A DNA stretch of 64,000 nt from Pseudomonas parakoreensis (GTDB lineage Bacteria > Pseudomonadota > Gammaproteobacteria > Pseudomonadales > Pseudomonadaceae): positions 186,001 to 250,000 of the forward strand of contig NZ_BQHY01000007.1 of the NCBI RefSeq assembly GCF_021602155.1, given 5' to 3'. The translations under genes were made by a program, and so were the position numbers. Positions 6,707 to 15,044 of the stretch are shown in pieces. Each line of letters begins with the position of its first letter. The first letter of the stretch is position 1. The notes beneath the pieces were generated by a model, which was given only the letters and a program-made list of their open reading frames with translations, ran no database searches and was not told the DNA's origin.

Positions 6707-8851
6707 CTATTGATACTGGGCGTGGATGGGGTCGGGCTTTTCTGACAGCTTGATCAGATAGATACCATTGTCCAGACGAACAGAACCTGGCGCAGGCCAG
6801 ACCGGCATATCCTTAAACTTCGGCGTCAGCGCTATCCGATCAACCGGCTGGAGAGGAAAAACATTACGGAATCCAACAAGCTGCATGTATTTGATCATTC
6901 GATTTGCGTTGCCATCGTCCCAGTCAAAAAATGAAGCACTCATGGTCGACGAGTCGGGGGACGGGTAGCGAGTGTTAAATGACATCTTTCCAAATATATC
7001 GATATGTGCTCGTGCATTTCGGTCGAAATGAGGGTTGGACTCGGCTATTTTTTTATATATTTCTTCAGCTGTAAATCGATCATGACTGGTTGCGAGCAGA
7101 GTGCTGGCTGTGTACTGCCCATTAATCGTTACTATCTGGAATATCAATATGGCGCTCAAAGCCAGGCCAAGCGCTCGAATTCGGCCTTGATACTCGAGAA
7201 TAATCATGACGCTAAACCAGCTGACGAAAGAAACCGCCAGCATCGAGCGTAGTGGAAGATTGTTCCCGCCGGTTACAAAATTTAGCAAGAAAGGCGAGAT
7301 AAGAAGAGCTGCAATAAAAAGCATCATTCGCGCGGAGGCTTTCCAGGTTCTCTGCGTGATCAGAAGTAACGTGGCGAGACCGAGCATGATTGCAGAGATG
7401 AAAAAATCGACCCCGAAAGTCTGCGCTGAACCAGTATAAATTTTAAATATTTCATTAGTGGTCAGCTTCGTGATGAGTAAAGGATTTTCCAGTAGTGCGT
7501 TCAGCTTCAGGAAGCTGTCTAGATAGCCTGGATTTGCTGGGTAAAAGTGTTTCGCAATTTTATTAATGAGCGCATAAAGAATCAGGCCGCAGAGGAATAC
7601 TGCTGCAATGAGAGCCATTCTCTTGAATAGAGGCCGAAGCCCACCAGGCAGCGACGTTGTGTCGGCTTTGGCTGCAAATATTATCATGCCTATTCCGATC
7701 GCCAGGTAGAACATCACCAGAGACTGATAAGCACCGATTGCCGCCGCGAGTAACAAACTTGCACAGGCGAGTGCGAGAAATTTTGCTTTGTTTGCTTCTG
7801 TAGATAGATCAACTCGAGAAACAATGTAAAGGCTGATGGAGAGGCAAAGAACTCCAAGGCCTGTGGAAGGTAGGTTAGAGTAAAACTCGGAGATGAACCA
7901 CCAGATCGGATGGGCGACAAACACGCAATAAGCGAATGCCGTAAGCTTGGTAAATGTCAGATTGTGCGAACGTAAGATCAGCATGTAAGAAGCTGCGAGG
8001 CATACATAGAAAAACAGGTTCGGGACAAAAGGTAAGACTGGCAGCGGGAATATAAATTTTTCTACAAGGAACGCGGTCCATCGTCCGTCAGCAATCCATA
8101 CCGATGGGTCGGTACGAAAGGCGCCCACTTCATCATCGACGGACAGGAAAAAATTGCTGATGGGGATCAGATTCAAAACTATCCCGATGCACAGAAGAGT
8201 AATGAATTCAATCGATGAAAAGTTATCGTTTTTTGCCACATTTTTTATGCGTGTTGCCCAGATGCTTTCTTTCTGAAAATACGGCAGGATAATTGGATGC
8301 CAAATGATCCAGCCGACTGTAGCGAGTGCGAGCAATGCTGCCAGCATGAAGGCGATAGATGTACGCACCTTTTCAAGATGGGCGCTATTTATATGGATGG
8401 TAATCTGTGGGTCTGTCGATCCAGGCGGTGCCGAAAAGAAATAAAGGTTGTTTCTGAAGGTTTTCTGCAGCTGGAAGGACGGATTGACGTCATCCATTGA
8501 AATATCCATACGATACGCCAATAGACTGATGCTGACCGATTTCAAATCAAAGGCTTCTGCATTATCGAACGGATCCCAGCGAAGCTCGTCGTCATAAAAT
8601 GGTAGCTGGAACTGAAAGCGTGTCCTTGAAGGATCGATTTTTTTGAAGACTGAATTCTGTTCGCTATAGGGTGTCAGTTTTTTATAATAGAGCTGCGATT
8701 TTTCGGCAGGGAAGTTCTCAACTTCGATGTTTAATGTGGGCATTAAAATCGGGCTTTTCAGAAGTACCCAGGTAAACACCAATGTTAGTGCTGCGCCGAG
8801 GACAGCCCATTTAAAAACGGCTTTTGCTTTTGTCTTGAACTCGGTGTGCAT
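6707..8851 (-). CDS. GtrII-like membrane glycosyltransferase
   Basis: A 714-residue membrane protein with an N-terminal membrane anchor, a periplasmic segment of about 130 residues, then roughly 10 hydrophobic segments from about residue 165 to 580 and a soluble tail. The loop SVDDEVGAFRTDPSVWIADG followed by RW matches the Asp-rich first loop of GtrII/GtrC-type glucosyltransferases, which attach a lipid-linked sugar to O-antigen in the periplasm. Compared with its neighbours the gene is AT-rich and uses many A/T-ending codons, suggesting horizontal origin. A 180-bp gap separates it from the aminotransferase, so it may have its own transcript. The family is fairly clear; the sugar and acceptor are inferred. 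Confidence 0.8.
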   Translation of the reverse strand: MHTEFKTKAKAVFKWAVLGAALTLVFTWVLLKSPILMPTLNIEVENFPAEKSQLYYKKLTPYSEQNSVFKKIDPSRTRFQFQLPFYDDELRWDPFDNAEAFDLKSVSISLLAYRMDISMDDVNPSFQLQKTFRNNLYFFSAPPGSTDPQITIHINSAHLEKVRTSIAFMLAALLALATVGWIIWHPIILPYFQKESIWATRIKNVAKNDNFSSIEFITLLCIGIVLNLIPISNFFLSVDDEVGAFRTDPSVWIADGRWTAFLVEKFIFPLPVLPFVPNLFFYVCLAASYMLILRSHNLTFTKLTAFAYCVFVAHPIWWFISEFYSNLPSTGLGVLCLSISLYIVSRVDLSTEANKAKFLALACASLLLAAAIGAYQSLVMFYLAIGIGMIIFAAKADTTSLPGGLRPLFKRMALIAAVFLCGLILYALINKIAKHFYPANPGYLDSFLKLNALLENPLLITKLTTNEIFKIYTGSAQTFGVDFFISAIMLGLATLLLITQRTWKASARMMLFIAALLISPFLLNFVTGGNNLPLRSMLAVSFVSWFSVMIILEYQGRIRALGLALSAILIFQIVTINGQYTASTLLATSHDRFTAEEIYKKIAESNPHFDRNARAHIDIFGKMSFNTRYPSPDSSTMSASFFDWDDGNANRMIKYMQLVGFRNVFPLQPVDRIALTPKFKDMPVWPAPGSVRLDNGIYLIKLSEKPDPIHAQYQ

Positions 8852-9204
8852 AACCGTTGCTCACTTCCCTATATTTGATTTTTACGAGTGGGGGCTTGAT
8901 GTTTGAGACGCGGTGGTGCGGCAAATCACGTTGCCGGCGGTTACGCCCGACCTCCTGAGCCTAGAATGGCGCCGGTCAGTATAACGGCTGATGTCCACTG
9001 CCGCAGCAGGGCGCTCGGATCCGGCTCGGAATTTCTAGCGGTTAGACGAGGTGGGGGGCGGCTCTGCCTGGCTTAAACTTTGTCGTATCGATATGATTTT
9101 AATTTTCCACCCCCTTCTTTTTTCTGTAACGTACTTCTCTATCTCCGTACAATGTCAACCGCCGATTCAACCGAAGGGAGCAGGCCAGATTGGTACAGGG
9201 GAGT
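8852..9204. other. Intergenic region between divergent gtrII-like gene and wbpM
   Basis: 353 bases without a convincing gene. It must hold the promoters of two divergent transcripts. A TATAAC box at 8980-8985 lacks a good -35 element. The stretch 9070-9135 is T-rich. No repeats or terminators were recognised. Confidence 0.5.
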
Positions 9205-11199
9205 ATGAACAGAATGCGCGAATTCTTGCTGGGATTGCCTCGTCGCCAGAAGCGATTGATTCAAGTGTTGACTGACGTATGTCTCGTCTGGCTTGCGCTG
9301 TGGCTGGCGTTTATCGTTCGTCTGGGCATCGACGAGATGGTCAATCCGTTCAGGGTGCACTTGTGGCTGTTCATCTGTGCTCCCATCGTGGCCATCCCGC
9401 TGTTCATCCGGTTTGGCATGTACCGGGCGGTGATGCGCTATTTTGGCAACGACGCACTGGTGGTGATCATCAAGGCGGTCAGTTTGTCTTCACTGATTCT
9501 GGCGCTGGTCGTGTACTGGTACAGCAATCATGAAGCGGTCGTGCCGCGCTCTATCATTTTCAATTACTGGTGGCTGAGTCTAGTGATCATTGGCGGCCTG
9601 CGTTTGTGCATGCGCCACTATTTCATGGGGGACTGGTTTACTGCGGCCCAGCATGTGCCGTTCACCAATCGCGACGACGGGCTGACCAAGGTAGCTGTTT
9701 ATGGGGCAGGTGTTGCGGGTAATCAGTTGGTAGCGGCACTGCGCATGGGCAGGGTAATGCGCCCGGTGGCCTTTATCGATGATGATCCGGGCATCTCGGA
9801 TCGTTCGATTTCCGGCCTTCAGGTCTACAAGCCAAAACACATCCAGCAAATGATCGACATGACTGGTGCGCAGGAAATTCTCCTCGCGTTGCCGTCCTCC
9901 ACTCGTGCACGACGCCGGGAAATTCTCAATCTACTGGAAGGCTTCCCGCTTCACGTGCGCAGTGTTCCCAATTTCACCGACCTTGCCAGCGGGCGAGTGA
10001 GAGTCCAAGACATTCAGGAAGTCGATATTGCCGATTTGCTGGGACGCGATGCGGTGCCGGCTCAGCCTGATCTGCTGGAGCACTGCATCAAAGGTAAGGC
10101 TGTCATGGTTACCGGGGCAGGTGGATCCATTGGTTCTGAACTGTGCCGACAGATTTTTTCCCTGCAACCGACCACGCTTCTTTTGTTTGAGCACAGCGAA
10201 TTCAACCTTTACAGCATTCTTTCGGAACTGGAACAGCGCGGTTATCGTGAGTCGGTATCCGTCAAACTGCTGCCGATCCTCGGCTCGGTCCGTCATCAGG
10301 ACAAGCTGCTTGACGTGATGAAAACGTGGAAGGTCGATACGGTTTACCATGCTGCAGCTTATAAACATGTACCAATGGTCGAGCACAATATTGCTGAAGG
10401 TGTCCTGAATAACGTTATCGGTACGCTCAATACTGCTCAGGCCGCATTGCAGTCTGGCGTATCGAACTTCGTATTGATTTCCACTGACAAGGCCGTGCGT
10501 CCAACCAATGTAATGGGCAGCACCAAACGTTTGGCCGAGTTGACTCTTCAGGCGCTCAGCCGTGAGATAGCGCCGGTATTGTTTGGCGACAGTTCCAACG
10601 TGTCCCGAGTCAATAAAACCCGCTTCACCATGGTGCGTTTCGGCAATGTGCTGGGATCGTCGGGTTCGGTGATCCCGCTGTTTCACAGCCAGATCAAGTC
10701 AGGCGGCCCGCTGACGGTCACCCATCCCAAGATAACTCGCTACTTCATGACGATCCCGGAAGCCGCGCAACTGGTGATACAGGCCGGATCCATGGGGCAG
10801 GGTGGCGATGTCTTCGTGCTGGACATGGGCGAACCGGTCAAAATTGTCGAGCTGGCAGAAAAAATGATCCACCTGTCGGGCTTGAGCATTCGCTCCGAGC
10901 GCAACCCGCAGGGCGATATTTCCATCGAGTTCACTGGCTTGCGGCCAGGTGAAAAGCTCTACGAGGAGCTGTTGATCGGCGACAACGTAGCAGCAACACC
11001 CCATCCGATGATCATGTCCGCCAACGAGGATCACCTTCCCTGGGATGTACTCAAGTCTCGCCTGCACGAATTGCTCGTCGCCGTCGAAAATGATGATTAC
11101 TCACGAGTGCGCCAGTTGCTGCGCGAAACTGTCAGCGGCTACACCCCGGACGGCGAAATCGTCGACTGGATCTATCAACAACGCCGTCTCGAACCCTGA
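9205..11199 (+). CDS. wbpM: WbpM-type nucleotide-sugar 4,6-dehydratase (polysaccharide biosynthesis protein CapD family)
   Basis: A 664-residue two-part enzyme. The N-terminus has four membrane segments (LTDVCLVWLALWLAFIVRLG first) and a CoA-binding-like Rossmann domain (VAVYGAGVAGNQLVAALRMG). The C-terminal SDR domain (from about residue 295) has GKAVMVTGAGGSIGSELC, DTVYHAAAYKHVPMVEHN and the ISTDKAVRPTNVMGSTKR region, where Met replaces the usual catalytic Tyr, as in WbpM. It converts UDP-GlcNAc to the 4-keto-6-deoxy sugar needed for QuiNAc/FucNAc-type O-antigen sugars. ATG 9205 matches homologue N-termini; the SD AGGGGAG (9197-9203) would space better to ATG 9214. A TTG at 9190 is unlikely. 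Confidence 0.95.
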   Translation: MNRMREFLLGLPRRQKRLIQVLTDVCLVWLALWLAFIVRLGIDEMVNPFRVHLWLFICAPIVAIPLFIRFGMYRAVMRYFGNDALVVIIKAVSLSSLILALVVYWYSNHEAVVPRSIIFNYWWLSLVIIGGLRLCMRHYFMGDWFTAAQHVPFTNRDDGLTKVAVYGAGVAGNQLVAALRMGRVMRPVAFIDDDPGISDRSISGLQVYKPKHIQQMIDMTGAQEILLALPSSTRARRREILNLLEGFPLHVRSVPNFTDLASGRVRVQDIQEVDIADLLGRDAVPAQPDLLEHCIKGKAVMVTGAGGSIGSELCRQIFSLQPTTLLLFEHSEFNLYSILSELEQRGYRESVSVKLLPILGSVRHQDKLLDVMKTWKVDTVYHAAAYKHVPMVEHNIAEGVLNNVIGTLNTAQAALQSGVSNFVLISTDKAVRPTNVMGSTKRLAELTLQALSREIAPVLFGDSSNVSRVNKTRFTMVRFGNVLGSSGSVIPLFHSQIKSGGPLTVTHPKITRYFMTIPEAAQLVIQAGSMGQGGDVFVLDMGEPVKIVELAEKMIHLSGLSIRSERNPQGDISIEFTGLRPGEKLYEELLIGDNVAATPHPMIMSANEDHLPWDVLKSRLHELLVAVENDDYSRVRQLLRETVSGYTPDGEIVDWIYQQRRLEP

Positions 11200-11309
11200 T
11201 TGTTTCACATCCTGTAATAGACGCATTTTTGACACCCGCCAACCATCGCCTAAGTTTGGAGAGCAGCTTCGGAAAAGCTGCTTTCTCAAACGATGATGGA
11301 GCGTCATTT

Positions 11310-11645
11310 ATGCGTACCGGTTTTTTCTACTCTCTGGTTTTTGCTTTGCTCACCAGTGCTTCAATCGCTGTAGTGGCGGCACCTGCCGTTGTCCCGAACG
11401 CGGAAAAGGCAACGATGGTGAGCGATACCGTTGCGACGTCTACCATTGAAAAAGTCGATCTCAACGGTGCCGACGCAGCCACTCTGCAAAAACAATTGGT
11501 CGGCGTTGGCGAGACAAAGGCCAAAGCCATTGTTGCGTATCGTGATGCTAACGGGCCATTCGCCTCGGTGGATGAGTTGCTGGAAGTGAAGGGCATCGGC
11601 AAGGCGATCCTGGATCGCAATCGCGACAAGCTGGAAGTGAACTAA
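11310..11645 (+). CDS. ComEA family helix-hairpin-helix protein
   Basis: A 111-residue exported protein. A signal peptide of about 25 residues (FFYSLVFALLTSASIAVVAA) is followed by a short linker and a double helix-hairpin-helix domain: VDLNGADAATLQKQLVGVGE, KAKAIVAYRDANGPF, ELLEVKGIGKAILDRNRDKL. ComEA binds DNA in the periplasm during uptake in competent bacteria; short versions like this are common next to wbpM in Pseudomonas and their role there is unclear. ATG 11310 has GGAG at 11299-11302; an upstream in-frame ATG at 11229 would put a hairpin-forming segment into the protein and displace the signal peptide. A terminator follows. Confidence 0.9.
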   Translation: MRTGFFYSLVFALLTSASIAVVAAPAVVPNAEKATMVSDTVATSTIEKVDLNGADAATLQKQLVGVGETKAKAIVAYRDANGPFASVDELLEVKGIGKAILDRNRDKLEVN

Positions 11646-11666
11646 GCTGATTATTCAACGCCAAGG

Positions 11667-11690
11667 GGCCGGTCATTGACCGGCCTTTCT
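11667..11690 (+). terminator. Intrinsic terminator after comEA-like gene
   Basis: Hairpin GGCCGGT/ACCGGCC (11667-11673 and 11679-11685) followed by TTTCT, 22 bases after the stop codon. Confidence 0.85.
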
Positions 11691-11857
11691 GCTTTCTGGT
11701 GGCAGAGATGCGACAGAGGGAGCACCGTCGCGTCTGTCGGCGAGCTGAAAATTATGGGTATCATATTGTCTTGAGATTATGCCTATAATAATTTCCATCA
11801 CCTCCAGGCAAGTGAGCGTTGGAGGCCTATCTCCCAATATGTTTCAGGAGCGCTCTC

Positions 11858-12655
11858 ATGAGTTCAGTCCAGTCTCAAGGTACGGCCGTCGTCACTGGCG
11901 CATCGTCCGGTATCGGTGCCATCTACGCGCAGCGGCTGGCAGCGCGTGGTTTTGATTTGCTGTTGGTGGCACGCGATCAACAGCGTCTTGAAAGCGCTGC
12001 GGGCGAGTTGCGCGAAGCGCACGGTGTAAAGGTCGAAGTGCTCAAAGCCGATCTGACGCAAAAGGACGATGTCCTCAAACTCCAGCAACGCCTGCGCAGT
12101 GATTCAAGCATCACGCTGTTGGTGAACAACGCCGGGGTGGCGGCCGATGGCCTGCTGGCCAACTCCGATGCCGAGCAACTGGAGCGTCTGATCCAGTTGA
12201 ACGTCACCGCCGTAACGTTGCTGGCCTCGGCAGCCGCCGCCAGTTTCGCCAAGGCCGGACGTGGCACGATCATCAACATTGCCTCGGTGGTGGCGCTGTT
12301 TCCGGAGCGCTTCAATGCCACCTACAGCGCGAGTAAAGCTTACGTGTTGAGCCTGACTCAATCGCTCAACGCCGAGCTCGAAGGTACTGGCGTGAAAGTG
12401 CAAGCGGTGCTGCCCGGGGTTACTCGCACTGAAATCTGGGAACGCTCGGGCATCGACGCCAGCGGTATTCCGGCGGAGATGGTGATGGAGGCTGGCGAGA
12501 TGGTTGATGCGGCGCTGGCCGGTCTGGATCAGGGCGAGTTGATTACCATCCCGTCGCTGCCGGATGAGGGTGAATGGCAGGCCTTCGTGCGCGCGCGGCA
12601 TGTCATGGCACCGAATCTGTCGCGCAGCTCGGCGGCTGAACGCTACAAAAATTGA
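11858..12655 (+). CDS. SDR family NAD(P)-dependent oxidoreductase
   Basis: A 265-residue classical short-chain dehydrogenase: TGASSGIG cofactor motif near residue 13, NNAG at about 90, catalytic Ser region (INIASVVALFP), then YSASK with catalytic Tyr and Lys, and LPGVTRTEIW. CAGGAG at 11845-11850 supports ATG 11858. It lies 17 bases upstream of a FabF-type ketosynthase, so the pair may be one operon reducing a beta-ketoacyl product or a related ketone. Substrate cannot be assigned. A convergent TetR regulator follows the ketosynthase. Confidence 0.9.
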   Translation: MSSVQSQGTAVVTGASSGIGAIYAQRLAARGFDLLLVARDQQRLESAAGELREAHGVKVEVLKADLTQKDDVLKLQQRLRSDSSITLLVNNAGVAADGLLANSDAEQLERLIQLNVTAVTLLASAAAASFAKAGRGTIINIASVVALFPERFNATYSASKAYVLSLTQSLNAELEGTGVKVQAVLPGVTRTEIWERSGIDASGIPAEMVMEAGEMVDAALAGLDQGELITIPSLPDEGEWQAFVRARHVMAPNLSRSSAAERYKN

Positions 12656-12672
12656 TCAGAGGTAACTGCGGT

Positions 12673-13947
12673 ATGAGTCAGCGTCGAATTGTTGTCACCG
12701 GTATGGGTCTGGTTTCTCCTTTGGGGAGTGACGTCGAGAGGGTCTGGCAGCGCTTGCTGGCCGGGCGCTCGGGCTTGCGCAATTTGCCGGACGCGGTGAG
12801 CGCAGATTTGCCGACCCGGGTCGCCGGGATGGTGCCAACGGCGGCGGAGGACGTCGAGGCCGGTTTCGATCCGGACCTTGCCACGCCACCTAAAGAGCAG
12901 AAAAAGATGGATCGCTTCATCCTGTTTGCCATGGAAGCGGCACGCCAGGCGCTGGCGCAAGCCGGATGGCAGCCGTCCCAGGCCAAGGATCAGGAACGCA
13001 CTGCGACGATCATCGGCTCCGGTGTTGGCGGGTTCGGTGCAATAGCCGACGCGGTACGCACTACGGACAGTCGTGGCCCGCGTCGTCTGTCGCCGTTCAC
13101 CATCCCATCGTTTCTGGTCAATCTGGCGGCCGGACATGTGTCGATCCAGCACGCTTTGAAAGGCCCGCTCGGCGCACCGGTGACTGCTTGTGCTGCCGGG
13201 GTCCAGGCGATTGGCGACGCTGCGCGGATGATTCGTGCCGGTGAAGCGGACATCGCGGTTTGTGGCGGAGCGGAAGCCTGTATTGATCGGGTCAGTCTGG
13301 CCGGTTTTGCCGCGGCGCGGGCGCTGTCCAGTGGTTACAACGACACCCCCGAACGAGCTTCACGGCCGTTTGATAGCGGTCGCGATGGTTTCGTGATGGG
13401 CGAAGGCGCCGGGCTGCTGGTGATCGAGTCGCTGGAGCATGCACTGGCACGCGGTGCGCAACCGTTGGCTGAGCTGGTCGGTTATGGCACCACTGCCGAC
13501 GCCTATCACCTCACTGCCGGGCCGGAAGATGGCAGCGGTGCGCGACGGGCGATGCAGTTGGCGTTGGCTCAGGCAGGTGTTGCGCCGGAGCAGGTGCAGC
13601 ATCTGAATGCGCATGCGACTTCAACGCCGGTGGGTGATCTTGGTGAGTTGGCAGCGATCAAGGCACTGTTCGGTACGGAGAATAAAATCGCCGTGACTTC
13701 GACCAAATCCGCCACCGGGCATTTGCTCGGTGCTGCCGGCGGACTGGAAGCGATCTTCACCCTGTTGGCCATCCGCGATCAGGTCGTCCCGCCGACGCTC
13801 AACTTCGATAATCCCGATCCGGCGAGTGCGGGTGTAGACATTGTTCATGGTCAGGCACGGTCGATGCCGATCGAGTATGCCCTGTCCAACGGTTTCGGTT
13901 TCGGCGGGGTAAACGCCAGTGTGCTGTTCAAGCGTTGGCAGGCTTAG
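12673..13947 (+). CDS. fabF: Beta-ketoacyl-ACP synthase II (FabF family)
   Basis: A 424-residue condensing enzyme with the full Cys-His-His triad: Cys173 in VTACAAGVQ, His314 in LNAHATSTPVGD, His350 in KSATGHLLGAAG. It elongates acyl-ACP with malonyl-ACP. It is not in the usual plsX-fabD-fabG-acpP-fabF cluster, so it is probably an additional FabF paralogue working with the SDR just upstream. AGAGGT about 9 bases before ATG 12673 favours this start over a TTG at 12652. Its stop overlaps the convergent TetR stop by four bases. Confidence 0.92.
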   Translation: MSQRRIVVTGMGLVSPLGSDVERVWQRLLAGRSGLRNLPDAVSADLPTRVAGMVPTAAEDVEAGFDPDLATPPKEQKKMDRFILFAMEAARQALAQAGWQPSQAKDQERTATIIGSGVGGFGAIADAVRTTDSRGPRRLSPFTIPSFLVNLAAGHVSIQHALKGPLGAPVTACAAGVQAIGDAARMIRAGEADIAVCGGAEACIDRVSLAGFAAARALSSGYNDTPERASRPFDSGRDGFVMGEGAGLLVIESLEHALARGAQPLAELVGYGTTADAYHLTAGPEDGSGARRAMQLALAQAGVAPEQVQHLNAHATSTPVGDLGELAAIKALFGTENKIAVTSTKSATGHLLGAAGGLEAIFTLLAIRDQVVPPTLNFDNPDPASAGVDIVHGQARSMPIEYALSNGFGFGGVNASVLFKRWQA

Positions 13948-14501
13948 TCCTGCGATTGCTTGAGGTGATCGCGCGTGACGTCGAGGATGCGTTGGGCAAA
14001 CTCGGCGTCAGCGACACTGCGTGACAGCAAGAGCGCGCCGACCAGCGTCGACATGATGACAATGGCCCGGTCGGCGCCGTTGTCGCCCTCAAGGGTGCCT
14101 TCGATTTGACTCAGTCGGGCATTGAGTACCGCATCACTGGTCGGGCTCGGCTGGCCGCGCAGACCCAGCTCTGAGGAAATGGTCAGCAGCGGACAGCCTT
14201 CGTGCGGGGAGGTCTGATGCCATTCGGACAGGTAGGTGTCGATAAACGTCTGCAGCGGCTGTTCCTGAGCAAAGATCTCGGCGCACAGGCCATCGACTTG
14301 AGCACTCGCCTCTTGCAAGGCTTTTTCGACCAGTTCGTCCTTGGATTTGAAGTGCGAATAAAAGCCGCCGTGGGTCAGCCCCAGTGCTTTCATCAAGGGT
14401 TGCAGGCCGGTGGCACCGATGCCGTCTTTGCGAAATCGCGCCGAGGCTTCCTTGATGATCCGCTGATGGGTTTGAGCTTTATGATCTTGCGAGTAACGCA
14501 T
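13944..14501 (-). CDS. TetR/AcrR family transcriptional regulator
   Basis: A 185-residue regulator with an N-terminal TetR helix-turn-helix at about residues 10-56 (RIIKEASARFRKDGIGATGL, then LMKALGLTHGGFYSHFKSKD). The C-terminal ligand domain is of the type found with NemR/AcuR-like regulators. Two Cys (about residues 74 and 83) could be ligand- or redox-related but nothing proves it. It is convergent with fabF, and its upstream region (14502-14620) carries CACCAT/ATGGTG arms at 14524-14529 and 14549-14554 that could be an autoregulatory operator. The regulated genes may be the SDR-fabF pair (inference). Confidence 0.9.
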   Translation of the reverse strand: MRYSQDHKAQTHQRIIKEASARFRKDGIGATGLQPLMKALGLTHGGFYSHFKSKDELVEKALQEASAQVDGLCAEIFAQEQPLQTFIDTYLSEWHQTSPHEGCPLLTISSELGLRGQPSPTSDAVLNARLSQIEGTLEGDNGADRAIVIMSTLVGALLLSRSVADAEFAQRILDVTRDHLKQSQD

Positions 14502-14620
14502 GTGGAACTCTCCGCAACAAGACCACCATCTTAACCAAGGTAAATGAAATGGTGACTGTACTTCTACTTCTTAAAAGCGTGTGGCTGAGTCCAACATGAT
14601 CCTTGGGGGAATACGCTCCA

Positions 14621-14653
14621 CAAAAAACAAACCCCGCCTGATCCGGCGGGGTT
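14621..14653 (-). terminator. Intrinsic terminator after DUF2897 gene
   Basis: On the minus strand, hairpin AACCCCGCC/GGCGGGGTT (14645-14653 and 14630-14638) is followed by a T-rich run complementary to 14621-14629. It lies 3 bases beyond the DUF2897 stop codon. Confidence 0.85.
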
Positions 14654-14656
14654 CGT

Positions 14657-14824
14657 TCAGCGATCCTGCGCGTCCTTGATGTCCGCTTCGGCGTTGCGCT
14701 GCGCAACGCGCTTGCGTTCCTCATCGGTCAGTTCGACCTTGTTGGCGGTGTCGCGCAACATCATCAATCCGCCAACGATCGAGCCGATTGCAACGACCAG
14801 AATCAACCAGGCATACCAGGGCAT
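14657..14824 (-). CDS. DUF2897 family small membrane protein
   Basis: A 55-residue protein with a single N-terminal membrane segment (WYAWLILVVAIGSIVGGLMM) and a charged cytoplasmic tail (DEERKRVAQRNAEADIKDAQ). This layout matches the DUF2897 family of gammaproteobacteria; no function is known. AAGGAGA at the correct distance supports the ATG at 14824, rejecting an upstream ATG at 14884. It is monocistronic, with a terminator directly downstream. Confidence 0.85.
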   Translation of the reverse strand: MPWYAWLILVVAIGSIVGGLMMLRDTANKVELTDEERKRVAQRNAEADIKDAQDR

Positions 14825-14951
14825 AACGGCTCTCCTTAATGGCAACTTGGCGGGCGAGGGTTCGCCAGCGACGCTGCATACCACTTATGAGCGAAATGAC
14901 TTCGCAGTGGTTCCATTCTAGGCCCGATATCCAAGCCGCACCTTAATTCCC

Positions 14952-15037
14952 TGTAGGAGCTGCCGAAGGCTGCGATCTTTTGACTTTGCTTTTTCAAAAA
15001 CAAGATCAAAAGATCGCAGCCTTCGGCAGCTCCTACA
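14952..15037. repeat. REP pair, type A (TGTAGGAGCTGCCGAAGG family)
   Basis: Two inverted copies: 14952-14983 forward and 15006-15037 reverse. Each begins TGTAGGAGCTGCCGAAGG and runs into GCGATCTTTTGA. It forms a long cruciform just downstream of the permease gene and may act as a 3' RNA-stabilising or terminating structure. Confidence 0.9.
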
Positions 15038-15044
15038 TGATGGG

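Noticed and set aside
8935-8948. GGCGGTTACG resembling the ops/JUMPStart core upstream of wbpM
   Set aside because: It differs from GGCGGTAGCG at two bases and lacks the surrounding JUMPStart sequence; chance match likely.
11262-11282. AGCAGCTT/AAGCTGCT hairpin between wbpM and comEA-like gene
   Set aside because: No T-run follows, only TTCTC; could be a leader stem but a terminator is not supported.
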